From NCBI GenBank assembly GCA_002327315.1, contig DCVI01000125.1, forward strand, positions 1 to 14,296: DNA of 14,296 bases. Direction: 5' to 3'. The position numbers and the translations under genes were made by a program. The notes beneath the pieces were generated by a model. The model was not told the DNA's origin and did not search any database. It saw only the letters and a list, made by a program, of their open reading frames with translations. Positions 1 through 6,173 of this stretch are shown here, in pieces; positions within the stretch are counted from its first letter, which is position 1; each line of letters starts with the position of its first letter. The DNA is from Syntrophaceae bacterium UBA2192 (GTDB taxonomy: Bacteria; Desulfobacterota; Syntrophia; Syntrophales; UBA2192).

Positions 1-30
1 ATTTTTCAGGACGGACTAATTAATGTTTGT

Positions 31-59
31 TTATTACGTTGAAATGCATCGCCTGTCAA
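31..59 (-). promoter_or_regulatory. Leftward sigma70-type promoter
   Basis: Read on the minus strand there is a perfect -35 TTGACA (54-59) and a -10 TAATAA (31-36) separated by exactly 17 bp. Transcription would start near position 24 and leave the window to the left, so a divergent gene probably begins beyond the left edge. The match to the consensus is seen directly; activity and target gene are inferred. Confidence 0.6.
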
Positions 60-74
60 ATGAAAACGCTTGCA

Positions 75-181
75 CGCGCTTGCCCCGCAACGCCCGACGT
101 GAGCACTTGCCGTGAGCACTTGCCGTGAGCCTGTCGACGGATGTCAAACGGTGCCGAACGTTGCTGCGTGGGGCAAGCGCG
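75..181. repeat. Long inverted repeat enclosing short tandem repeats
   Basis: The left arm CGCGCTTGCCCC (75-86) is perfectly complementary to GGGGCAAGCGCG (170-181). After a 5-nt bulge on the right side (165-169) the pairing continues as GCAACG (87-92) with CGTTGC (159-164), giving an 18-bp interrupted stem. The interior contains the 13-bp tandem repeats. No T-run follows on either strand, so it is not a canonical intrinsic terminator. It lies just upstream of the leftward promoter and could be a regulatory structure or a small mobile or extragenic element. Confidence 0.7.
98..130. repeat. 13-bp direct tandem repeat
   Basis: Two perfect copies of CGTGAGCACTTGC (98-110, 111-123) are followed by a 7-bp partial third copy (124-130). 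They sit in the loop of the 75-181 inverted repeat. No gene is visible here. Confidence 0.85.
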
Positions 182-214
182 GCATGATAACAGATCAACC
201 CCTTCTCTATGCCG

Positions 215-233
215 GCCGGGCGTCCCGCCCGGC
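215..233. repeat. GC-rich perfect hairpin
   Basis: GCCGGGCG (215-222) and CGCCCGGC (226-233) form an 8-bp perfect stem with loop TCC. No T-run follows. It lies in the gene-free stretch 1-448, about 215 bp before the ftsB-like start. Apart from this, the left promoter and the repeats, I see nothing recognisable in that stretch. Confidence 0.7.
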
Positions 234-448
234 AATCGTCTAAATTCCTGGCATACGGGTGCGAAGAACTTTAACCCTGCGGGCTGACAATCTCTGCGAT
301 GCGGGGGGCAAACTTCAGAAGATGCAAACTCCTCTGATTTCACGCGGGTTTCAGCCGACTCTTTCACAAATCTTGCATGCGTTTTTGCAGTGATAGTGCC
401 TTTGAAACCCTGGCCGTTCAGGAATCCGGATCGTTTGCAGCGGGAGCT

Positions 449-835
449 ATGAGGATCGGTCGCTACCTTGTTCTGATTATTCTCTTCGTCGGTTTCTTCA
501 TCATCTTCGGAAACCGGGGGCTTCTGGATAATCAGCGCCTGAAGGAAAAGCTCTCCGAGCTGAGGGCTGAGAATGCCCGTTTCGAGGCCGTCAACCACAG
601 CCTGAAACGCGAAGTGGTGCTGATGCGCGAGGACCTCCGTTACATCGAGTCCGTAGCACGCAACGAGTTGGGCATGGTGAAACGGGGGGATTCCATCTAT
701 CGGTTCATGGACTCGGCAGGAAAGAAGGAGGAGCCGGCAGCCCCGCCCGCGTCGGACGGCAGCGGGCAACCCACACAGGAGCCCCGCGAGGACACTGCCC
801 CCAATCCCACCGCCCGGCCGGGCTCGTCCATCTAG
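449..835 (+). CDS. ftsB: FtsB/DivIC-family cell division protein
   Basis: A 128-residue bitopic membrane protein of the septum formation initiator (DivIC/FtsB) family. In the family it forms the FtsQ-FtsB-FtsL complex that activates septal peptidoglycan synthesis. Seen here: a very short N-terminus, one membrane segment (about residues 5-21), a periplasmic coiled coil (about 27-62) rich in Leu, Glu and Arg, and the family signature ARNELGMVKRGDSIYRF near residues 70-87. After that comes a low-complexity Pro/Ala-rich tail of about 38 residues, longer than in E. coli FtsB. I chose the ATG at 449 because it puts the membrane helix at the N-terminus as in the family; an in-frame ATG at 377 would add 24 non-conserved residues. 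The ribosome binding site is weak (GGGAG only 2 nt before the ATG), so the start is less certain than the family call. The tail ends where a 9-bp tandem array begins. Confidence 0.85.
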   Translation: MRIGRYLVLIILFVGFFIIFGNRGLLDNQRLKEKLSELRAENARFEAVNHSLKREVVLMREDLRYIESVARNELGMVKRGDSIYRFMDSAGKKEEPAAPPASDGSGQPTQEPREDTAPNPTARPGSSI

Positions 836-924
836 TCTATTTGGTCTATCTCGTCTATCTGGTCTATCTTGTCTGTCTAGTCTATTCGGTCTATCCAGTC
901 TGTCCCGTCTGTCCGGTCTATTCG
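835..924 (+). repeat. Ten phased 9-bp tandem repeats, consensus GTCTRTYNN
   Basis: Ten consecutive units begin exactly at 835, 844, 853 and every 9 bp to 916, with no slippage; each reads GTCT, A or G, T, then a variable triplet. Examples are GTCTATCTC and GTCTGTCCG. The array begins at the last base of the ftsB-like stop codon. The first six bases of each unit are nearly invariant while the last three vary, which suggests an old array or selection on the core. Confidence 0.9.
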
Positions 925-933
925 GTCATGCTG

Positions 934-1039
934 AGGTGACAGGTTGCAGGTGTCAGGTGACAGGAAAAGATATGCGATAGGATGGTTCTGTTACCTGTTA
1001 CCTGTTCTTGCCTCGGTCCTTGGTCCTCGAACCTCGTGC
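934..1039. repeat. Mirrored 7-bp repeat arrays between convergent genes
   Basis: Plus-strand heptamers (consensus AGGTGNC) run at exact 7-bp spacing from 934 to 961, followed by AGGAAAA (962-968). From 991 to 1039 the complementary type appears at 7-bp spacing (two copies of TTACCTG, then CTNGGTC-like units). AGGTGACAGG (955-964) can pair with CCTGTTACCT (994-1003) as a 10-bp stem with one G.U pair. The arrays fill the gap between the ftsB-like gene and the converging ABC operon. They may act as a bidirectional 3'-end structure; there is no T-run. Confidence 0.75.
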
Positions 1040-1044
1040 CTTCT

Positions 1045-2211
1045 TTAGCTGGTGCGCAATGCATCGACGATCTTCATCCGCGAGGCCTGCAGGGCCGGCA
1101 GCACTCCGCCTACAAATCCCATGACGAGCGAGAACAGGAGGGCCTGCCAGACGATCTCCACGGTGAGCGTAAAGGAGAAGGCCAGCTCCGAGAAGGTCTG
1201 GAAGTTGAGCGTCGAGATCGTCAGCAGCTGCAGGAAGGAGGCAAAGAAAAGCCCCACGGCACCCCCGATGAACCCCAGCAGCAGCGCCTCCATGAGGAAC
1301 GCCCCCAGGATGCTGCGCCTCTGGAACCCGAGGGCCCTCAGCGTGCCGATCTCGGCGGTGCGATTCGCCACGGCGGCGTACATGGTGATCATGGCCCCGA
1401 TCACGGCGCCCAGCGAAAAGATGATCGTCAGCGACATCCCCAGGATCCGGAGAAACTTCGCCATCACCTCCGACTGATCGGCATAGAAGCGCGTTTCCCG
1501 CTTGGCCTCCACGGTGAGTCTCGGGTCGCTCTCCACGCGGGTTTTGAAGGCATCGAACCCGGAGGCGTCGCGAAGCTTGAAGATCACCGACGAGTACACG
1601 GGACGCCGGAAGGCCTGCATGAGTTGGTCCGCATCGCCCCAGATCTCGGAGCTGAAGCCCGTGCTGCCCGCGTCGAAGATGCCCACCACGGTCCAGTCCC
1701 GCATGCCGAAGCGCAGCGTCTCGCCGATCCCGGCGCCCGTGAAGCGCCTGGAGACACTCTCGCCGGCGATAATCTCCGAGGAACTGGGTCTCGGCATCCT
1801 GCCCTCCACGAGCTTCACCTGGGGGCGCATCGCCATCGACTCCTCGCTTACCCCGCGGATGATGACGTTCGACGGTTTGTCGGTGCCCCGCTTGGGCAGG
1901 CTGATGAGCACCACGACCTCCTTGGCGAGCATCCGCCTGCCGTCGGCACCTGCGGCCACCTCGGGCTGGGTCTCGATGATGGAGGCCTGGAGCCGCTCGA
2001 TGCCGCTCTGGACCTCCGACTGGGATCCCTTGCGGATGAGGACCACGTTGTCCCAGGATCCCGTGTCGACGAGGGTCTTCTGCAGCCCCTCGGCCAGCAT
2101 GAGGATGGCGGCAAATACGAAGACAACGAGCGCCATGCCTCCTGCCGTGAGGATCGTCGTGAGGCGCCTCGTCCAGAGATTCCGGAAGCTGTAGGAGACG
2201 GGGACTTTCAT
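1045..2211 (-). CDS. FtsX/MacB-type ABC transporter permease (second permease)
   Basis: A 388-residue inner-membrane permease of the MacB_PCD plus FtsX architecture. Seen: a first membrane helix at about residues 18-40, a large extracytoplasmic domain (about 41-255) starting with a Trp-Asp-Asn-Val-Val segment, then three C-terminal membrane helices (about 262-285, 308-335, 355-375). The cytoplasmic loop NRTAEIGTLRALGFQRR is the family's coupling motif towards the ATPase. It ends with the typical LPALQASRMKIVDALR segment. It is the last gene of the minus-strand operon, 155 bp after the first permease. Its start codon abuts a 6-bp GC hairpin covering the only Shine-Dalgarno-like bases, so translation may be weak or depend on structure. 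With one ATPase and two unlike permeases, the natural assembly is a heteromeric exporter or lipoprotein-translocase-like complex; the substrate cannot be read from sequence. Confidence 0.9.
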   Translation of the reverse strand: MKVPVSYSFRNLWTRRLTTILTAGGMALVVFVFAAILMLAEGLQKTLVDTGSWDNVVLIRKGSQSEVQSGIERLQASIIETQPEVAAGADGRRMLAKEVVVLISLPKRGTDKPSNVIIRGVSEESMAMRPQVKLVEGRMPRPSSSEIIAGESVSRRFTGAGIGETLRFGMRDWTVVGIFDAGSTGFSSEIWGDADQLMQAFRRPVYSSVIFKLRDASGFDAFKTRVESDPRLTVEAKRETRFYADQSEVMAKFLRILGMSLTIIFSLGAVIGAMITMYAAVANRTAEIGTLRALGFQRRSILGAFLMEALLLGFIGGAVGLFFASFLQLLTISTLNFQTFSELAFSFTLTVEIVWQALLFSLVMGFVGGVLPALQASRMKIVDALRTS

Positions 2212-2262
2212 AGGCCCTGCGGGCCTGGGATTCAGGATTCCGGAGTCTGGAATCAGGATGAC
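2212..2262 (+). repeat. Hairpin plus GGATTCM heptamer array (plus orientation)
   Basis: The hairpin AGGCCC (2212-2217), loop TGC, GGGCCT (2221-2226) is followed by five units at 7-bp spacing (2228-2262), such as GGATTCA and GGATTCC, the last degenerate. It directly abuts the start codon of the minus-strand permease (2209-2211), so in that mRNA it lies in the leader and masks the ribosome binding region. Confidence 0.8.
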
Positions 2263-2316
2263 CCGATCGTCCAGATATCCTGCGATTTCATTTCATCCCA
2301 GGTTTTCTTTTTTTTG

Positions 2317-2373
2317 TTAATCCGGACTCCTGACGCCTGAATCCGGATTCCGCGGCTGAGCTTCGCTCAGCCG
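2317..2373 (-). repeat. Hairpin plus GGATTCM heptamer array (minus orientation)
   Basis: Read on the minus strand, the stop of the first permease lies inside a perfect 8-bp hairpin, CGGCTGAG with CTCAGCCG (2353-2373, loop about 5 nt). It is followed by five heptamers at exact 7-bp spacing (2351 down to 2317), for example GGAATCC and GGATTCA, then an A-rich run (2316-2302). It faces the plus-oriented copy at 2212-2262, so the 155-bp intercistronic gap is a large imperfect inverted repeat. Confidence 0.8.
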
Positions 2374-3524
2374 ATCCTCCTCAAACCATCGGCGATCCGG
2401 ATATTCACGGCGCGCCAGGTGGGGAAAAGGCCCGCCACGAGCCCCACGAGCACCCCCGCGGCGATGTCCAGATAGACCGTATGCCGCTCCACGAAAAAGA
2501 TGGGGAAGTAGGTCCCGAGATAGTCGTGGAAGGCCTCCGCCACGGGGAAGGTGAGTCCGATCCCGATGGCCGTCCCCGTGAGGCTGATGACGAGCGACTC
2601 CCCGAAGATGAGCCCCGCGATGAACCAGCCCCCGAAACCGAGGGTCTTGAAGATGGCGTACTCGCCGATCCGTTCGCGGGCCGTCATGGCCATCGTATTG
2701 GCTACGACGGCCATGATGATGACAATGATCACTATGGAGACGAGCTGGATGGCGATGAGGATCGCCTCCGTCATGGAGACGAAGCTCATCTGGAAGGCCT
2801 TCTCCGTCTCCGTGAGGGTCTCGGCAAGCGAGTTCTTGAAGGTGGCGTCGATCGTCGTGCTCACCTCCCCCGCAAGGTTCGGGTTCGTGATGCCGATCAT
2901 ATAGAACCCTACCTGGTCGGCCCTCCGTGAAGCCGTCTTTTTCATGGTCTCGTTCAGGTAGTCCCAGTGGAAAAAGAGCTGCGTCTCGTCGACGCTTCGG
3001 TCTCTGCCCTTGTAGATGCCGCGGATGGCGAACTCCCAGTTGCCGGGGAAGATGGTCCCCTTGAGGGTGACCGTGTCCCCCACCTGCCAGCCGAACTTCT
3101 CCGCGATCTTCCTGCCGGCGACGGCGCCCTTGCGATCGTTGAGGAACGTCGTCCGTTGCAGGTCGGGGATCACATACTCGGGATAGAGTGCCAGGTAGGA
3201 CTTCGGCTCCACGGCGAAATTGGGGAAGAAATTCTTCTCCTCGATGTAGACCCCGCCAAACCAGTTTCCCCAGGAGACAAGGTTCACGCCGCTCACCTGG
3301 CGGATCTTGTCCTTGTAGGCTATGGGCAACGGGAAGACAATCGAGATGGAATTCCGGATCACGAGGCGGTTGGCCGAGGAAGCCTCCACACCCGCGTACC
3401 AGGCGTTAACCATGGTCCGGAGCATACCGAAGGCAAGGATGGCGATGGTGATGCCCAGGATCGTGAGCCCCGATCGCAGCTTGTGGCGGAAGGCATTGCG
3501 GATGAGGAGTTTAAGGGTGCGCAT
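2367..3524 (-). CDS. FtsX/MacB-type ABC transporter permease (first permease)
   Basis: A 385-residue inner-membrane permease. Seen: a basic N-terminus, a membrane helix at about residues 18-38, an extracytoplasmic domain of about 210 residues, then three helices (about 253-278, 300-328, 350-370). The loop AMTARERIGEYAIFKTLGF matches the coupling region of FtsX/MacB permeases. Its extracytoplasmic domain is unlike that of the next permease (no shared sequence I could align by eye), so this is not a recent duplication. The start overlaps the end of the ATPase gene by 14 bp, a sign of translational coupling. The stop codon lies within an 8-bp hairpin that opens a heptamer repeat element. Membrane topology is my estimate from hydrophobic runs. 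Confidence 0.9.
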   Translation of the reverse strand: MRTLKLLIRNAFRHKLRSGLTILGITIAILAFGMLRTMVNAWYAGVEASSANRLVIRNSISIVFPLPIAYKDKIRQVSGVNLVSWGNWFGGVYIEEKNFFPNFAVEPKSYLALYPEYVIPDLQRTTFLNDRKGAVAGRKIAEKFGWQVGDTVTLKGTIFPGNWEFAIRGIYKGRDRSVDETQLFFHWDYLNETMKKTASRRADQVGFYMIGITNPNLAGEVSTTIDATFKNSLAETLTETEKAFQMSFVSMTEAILIAIQLVSIVIIVIIMAVVANTMAMTARERIGEYAIFKTLGFGGWFIAGLIFGESLVISLTGTAIGIGLTFPVAEAFHDYLGTYFPIFFVERHTVYLDIAAGVLVGLVAGLFPTWRAVNIRIADGLRRIG

Positions 3525-4251
3525 CGTTCAGGGAGCCCTTGTCCAGGTGGCGGATCACCTGGGCCGCCTCGGCGGCCTTGGGGTCGTGGGTCACCATGAT
3601 GATCGTCTTGCCCGACTCGCGGCTCAGCCGGCACATCAGCGACATGATCTCCTTCGCCGAGACGCGGTCCAGATCCCCCGTCGGTTCGTCGGCCACCAGG
3701 ATCGTGGGGTCCGTCACGACGGCCCGGGCGATGGCCACGCGCTGCTGCTCGCCGCCGGAGAGCTGCGAGGGGTAGTGGTCCATCCGGTGGGAGAGGTTTA
3801 CCACGCGAAGGGCCATCTCCACGTGCTCGCGCCGCTCCGAGCGGGAGAGCCCCGTGAGCTGCAGGGGCAGCTCAACGTTCTCGAAGGCGGTGAGCACCGG
3901 AATGAGGTTGTAGAACTGGAAGATGAATCCCACGTTCGTGGCCCTCCAGTGGGCCAGTTCCGTCTCATCGAGGGCCGTGATGTCCACACCGCCGATGACG
4001 ATCGTTCCGCTGTCGACCTTGTCGATCCCGGCGATGAGGTTCAGAAGTGTGCTCTTGCCCGACCCCGAGGGGCCCATCAGCGCGAGAAACTCCCCCGCTC
4101 GGATGTCGAAGTTGATCTCCTGGAGCACGGGGATGACGTGGTTGCCGCGCAGGTAGGCCTTGTTGACGTTTCTGACCTCGACGATGACAGGCTGATTTTC
4201 CAGATCGACGGGAGGCCCTTGCCCATCGCAGGCGGTTACGGGATCGGTCAT
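3511..4251 (-). CDS. ABC transporter ATP-binding protein (MacB/LolD-type)
   Basis: A 246-residue cytoplasmic ATPase that would power the two permeases. All nucleotide-binding motifs are present: Walker A GPSGSGKST (about residues 60-68), Q-loop Gln112, signature LSGGEQQRVAIARA (164-177), Walker B ILVADEPTGDLD (184-195) and H-loop His222 in MVTHDP. The Q-loop region (FIFQFYNLIPVLTAFENVELP) and the TGDLD after Walker B are typical of the MacB/LolD/FtsE branch. The N-terminus extends about 22 residues before the usual start of the fold. The ATG at 4251 lacks a clear Shine-Dalgarno sequence, so a later start is possible. The gene is separate from the permeases, unlike fused MacB. It lies 121 bp after the adaptor gene and overlaps the first permease by 14 bp. 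Confidence 0.93.
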   Translation of the reverse strand: MTDPVTACDGQGPPVDLENQPVIVEVRNVNKAYLRGNHVIPVLQEINFDIRAGEFLALMGPSGSGKSTLLNLIAGIDKVDSGTIVIGGVDITALDETELAHWRATNVGFIFQFYNLIPVLTAFENVELPLQLTGLSRSERREHVEMALRVVNLSHRMDHYPSQLSGGEQQRVAIARAVVTDPTILVADEPTGDLDRVSAKEIMSLMCRLSRESGKTIIMVTHDPKAAEAAQVIRHLDKGSLNDAHP

Positions 4252-4268
4252 GGTCTTACTCGGGAAAG

Positions 4269-4370
4269 AAGTTGAGAAGGTGAGAGGTTGAGAAGGTTGG
4301 AAAATCGGAGGTGAATTGTTTGCTGTCAGCTGCTCCGACCTTCTTACCCTCGAACCCTCTTACCCTCTAT
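4269..4370. repeat. Mirrored 8-bp repeat arrays between adaptor and ATPase genes
   Basis: Four purine-rich octamers at exact 8-bp spacing (4269-4300; AAGGTGAG, AGGTTGAG type) face four pyrimidine-rich octamers at exact 8-bp spacing (4339-4370; CCCTCGAA, CCCTCTTA type). The two sides are largely complementary in opposite orientation, so the intercistronic RNA can fold into an imperfect hairpin of about 30 bp. The second array starts 3 bp beyond the adaptor stop codon. Confidence 0.8.
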
Positions 4371-4372
4371 AT

Positions 4373-5590
4373 TTATTTCTCTGCCTGCTTGACGCGGCTT
4401 CCCGCCGTGAGACCCTTGGACGGGTTGAGAACGACCCGGTCGCCCGCCTTGACGCCGCCCGTCACGACGAGCAGATCGCCCAGTTTCCCGCCCGTCGCGA
4501 TCTCCTGCTCTTCCACCGTATTGTCCTTGATGACGAAGGCCACCGATTTGTTGTCCCGGCTCACCACGGCGGCGGGATTGATCGTGGTGAGGGACTTCTC
4601 CTCGCTGGGTCCCACCGGTTTGGACAGGAATGCAACCTTGGCACTCATCTCCGGGAGGACGCGGGGGTCGCTGTCGAGAAAGCGAACCTTGACCATGACG
4701 GTGGCCTTGCTTCGGTCCGCCGTGGGAATGACCATGTGGACTTCTCCGCGGAAACGCTTGTCCGGCAGGGCGTCGAGCTGGATCTCGCAGGGCTGGCCGG
4801 CCTTCACCTGCTCGAGGTTCGACTCCGACACGTCGGCCTCGACCTGCAGCGAGTTCATGTCGGCAATGGTGACGACGGCCGCCTTGGCGTTGGCGGCGGC
4901 GCCCAGGGGCGTTATGATGTCGCCGATGTCGGCATTCTTGGTGAGTACGACGGCGTCGAAGGGTGCCCGGATGAGGGTGTACTCCACGCTCACTCTTGTC
5001 CCCTCGAGGGCAGCCTCGGCGGCCTTCACGGCCGATTCGGCGCCGGAAACGCCGGCTACGGCCTTCTTGTAACGGGCCTCGGCGGCGTCAAAGGAGGCCT
5101 TTGTCGTGTACTCCTGGGCGAGGAGTTCCTTCTCCCGCCCGAATGAGGACTTGGCGTCCTCGAGTTCCGCCCGTGCCTGAGCGAGGCTGTATCGGGAAAC
5201 GCTCAAGTTCGCCCGGGCCTGTTCCCGGGCCGCGGCTGCGTCTGCACCTTCGAGCCTCGCGATGATATCCCCCTTCTTCACGCGGCTGCCCTCCTCGACG
5301 TTAATCTCCAGGAGCTGGGCCGTGATCTTCGAAGCGACGGCGGCCTTGCGCTGGGCCACCACGTAGCCGCTGGCATTGAGAAGCGTGAAGGACTGGGAGG
5401 GATAGGTCTGGCTTACCGTGGCCACTTGCACCGACTGGGCGGGGCTGAAGACCCCCATCCAGAACAGGACGGCCGCCAGCACCAACAGGGCCGCGCCGCC
5501 GATGATGAGCATCGGCTTTTTTCGCCGGCCCTGCTGGACGTTCATTGCGGACTTGTCGATCTTGAGTCGGGAGAGGTCGTCAGCTGCCAT
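4373..5590 (-). CDS. Periplasmic adaptor (MacA/HlyD-family membrane fusion protein)
   Basis: A 405-residue membrane fusion protein linking an inner-membrane ABC exporter to the periplasm and, in complete tripartite systems, to an outer-membrane TolC-type channel (none is encoded here). Seen: a short cytoplasmic N-terminus with a basic patch, one membrane anchor (about residues 27-46), a lipoyl/biotinyl-like half motif (about 82-116, ending VKKGDIIARLE), an Ala/Glu/Lys-rich alpha-helical hairpin (about 115-200), the second lipoyl half with YTLIRAPFDAVV (204-215), a beta-barrel domain (about 245-320) and a C-terminal membrane-proximal domain. Length is typical of the family. It is first in the minus-strand operon, with its own promoter about 100-130 bp upstream and a terminator-like hairpin in the leader. 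No good Shine-Dalgarno precedes the ATG at 5590, but the N-terminal anchor supports this start. Confidence 0.92.
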   Translation of the reverse strand: MAADDLSRLKIDKSAMNVQQGRRKKPMLIIGGAALLVLAAVLFWMGVFSPAQSVQVATVSQTYPSQSFTLLNASGYVVAQRKAAVASKITAQLLEINVEEGSRVKKGDIIARLEGADAAAAREQARANLSVSRYSLAQARAELEDAKSSFGREKELLAQEYTTKASFDAAEARYKKAVAGVSGAESAVKAAEAALEGTRVSVEYTLIRAPFDAVVLTKNADIGDIITPLGAAANAKAAVVTIADMNSLQVEADVSESNLEQVKAGQPCEIQLDALPDKRFRGEVHMVIPTADRSKATVMVKVRFLDSDPRVLPEMSAKVAFLSKPVGPSEEKSLTTINPAAVVSRDNKSVAFVIKDNTVEEQEIATGGKLGDLLVVTGGVKAGDRVVLNPSKGLTAGSRVKQAEK

Positions 5591-5618
5591 GGGTTCATTC
5601 TTTCGTCAGGGTGATATG

Positions 5619-5640
5619 AAAAAACCGGTTGAAACCGGTC
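5619..5640 (-). terminator. Terminator-like hairpin (possible attenuator) in the adaptor leader
   Basis: On the minus strand ACCGGT, loop TTCA, ACCGGT is followed directly by five T residues (5623-5619). The stem is 6 bp, extendable with G.U and A-U pairs. It lies between the operon promoter and the adaptor start, about 40-65 nt into the predicted transcript. An alternative reading is a pair of direct AAACCGGT sites (5622-5629, 5632-5639) spaced 10 bp, one helical turn, as expected for a protein-binding site. Confidence 0.45.
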
Positions 5641-5689
5641 TGTCCTGTTGAATCGGATCGCGGAGACCATCTCTTCACCACAATGTCAT

Positions 5690-5717
5690 AAAATACCTGC
5701 TCAACCCGATTTGTCAA
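5690..5717 (-). promoter_or_regulatory. Promoter of the ABC transporter operon
   Basis: On the minus strand a perfect -35 TTGACA (5712-5717) is followed, after a 16-bp spacer, by the -10-like TATTTT (5690-5695). The predicted start lies near 5683, giving a leader of about 93 nt before the adaptor ATG. Confidence 0.6.
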
Positions 5718-5734
5718 CCGAATTGAGAATATCC

Positions 5735-5744
5735 GCCGATCGGC
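5735..5744. promoter_or_regulatory. 10-bp palindrome between divergent promoters
   Basis: GCCGATCGGC is a perfect 10-bp palindrome. It lies between the leftward -35 (5712-5717) and the rightward -35 (5761-5766), a natural place for an operator controlling both sides. No regulator gene is adjacent; function is inference. Confidence 0.35.
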
Positions 5745-5760
5745 CGGTGAGAGTTTTTCG

Positions 5761-5789
5761 TTGAAGTTCGGGCTTATCGATACTATGAT
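5761..5789 (+). promoter_or_regulatory. Promoter of the ABM/MBL gene pair
   Basis: TTGAAG (5761-5766) and TATGAT (5784-5789) are separated by exactly 17 bp, a good sigma70-type match. The predicted start near 5796 gives a leader of about 35 nt with a GGAGG ribosome binding site before the ATG at 5831. Confidence 0.6.
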
Positions 5790-5830
5790 GAAAAGCGAAG
5801 CGTTGGAAATCCAAGAGAGGAGGCGTGGAC

Positions 5831-6163
5831 ATGCTTGTAAAAGTACTCATCAAACGCAAAGTCACGCAGGAAAAGGAAGCGGCTCTTCTGGATCTCATTA
5901 CGCAACTCAGGACGCTGGCGTCCCGTCAGCCGGGCTACATCTCCGGTGAGACGCTTCGCAGCGCAGACAACCCCGAGGAGTATCTCGTCATAAGCACCTG
6001 GCAGGCGATGGACGACTGGAAAAAGTGGCTCGGGAGCAAGGAGCGCTCGCCCATCCAGGACAAGATCGACAAAATACTGGGTAAGAAAACCGAATACGAG
6101 GTTTTCCAGTATCCCGAGAAATCGGTCTCCCTTCGCAGCTTCAAAGGTTACGAAGGGGGTTGA
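5831..6163 (+). CDS. ABM-fold (antibiotic biosynthesis monooxygenase-like) protein
   Basis: A 110-residue cytoplasmic protein with the dimeric alpha/beta-barrel ABM pattern: an N-terminal beta strand (MLVKVLIKRKV), a helix carrying Leu repeats, then PGYISGETLRSADNPEEYLVISTW (about residues 34-57, interrupted helix-strand pattern) and a Trp-rich WQAMDDWKKWLGS helix (57-69). Family members include cofactor-free monooxygenases and heme- or quinone-handling enzymes, so the reaction cannot be assigned. The ATG at 5831 is preferred over the in-frame GTG at 5825, because GAGAGGAGG (5815-5823) lies 7 nt before the ATG but only 1 nt before the GTG. It is 10 bp upstream of the MBL-fold gene and presumably co-transcribed with it from the promoter at 5761-5789. 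Confidence 0.85.
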   Translation: MLVKVLIKRKVTQEKEAALLDLITQLRTLASRQPGYISGETLRSADNPEEYLVISTWQAMDDWKKWLGSKERSPIQDKIDKILGKKTEYEVFQYPEKSVSLRSFKGYEGG

Positions 6164-6173
6164 TCTCCGGGCC

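Noticed and set aside
56..769. 237-residue minus-strand frame opposite the ftsB-like gene
   Set aside because: It spans the 75-181 inverted repeat, the tandem repeats and the antisense of a clear FtsB-family gene; no motif supports it.
982..2340. 452-residue plus-strand open frame opposite the second permease
   Set aside because: Antisense shadow; the minus-strand permease has clear membrane segments and family motifs, while this translation is rich in Gly, His, Asp and Arg with no recognisable domain.
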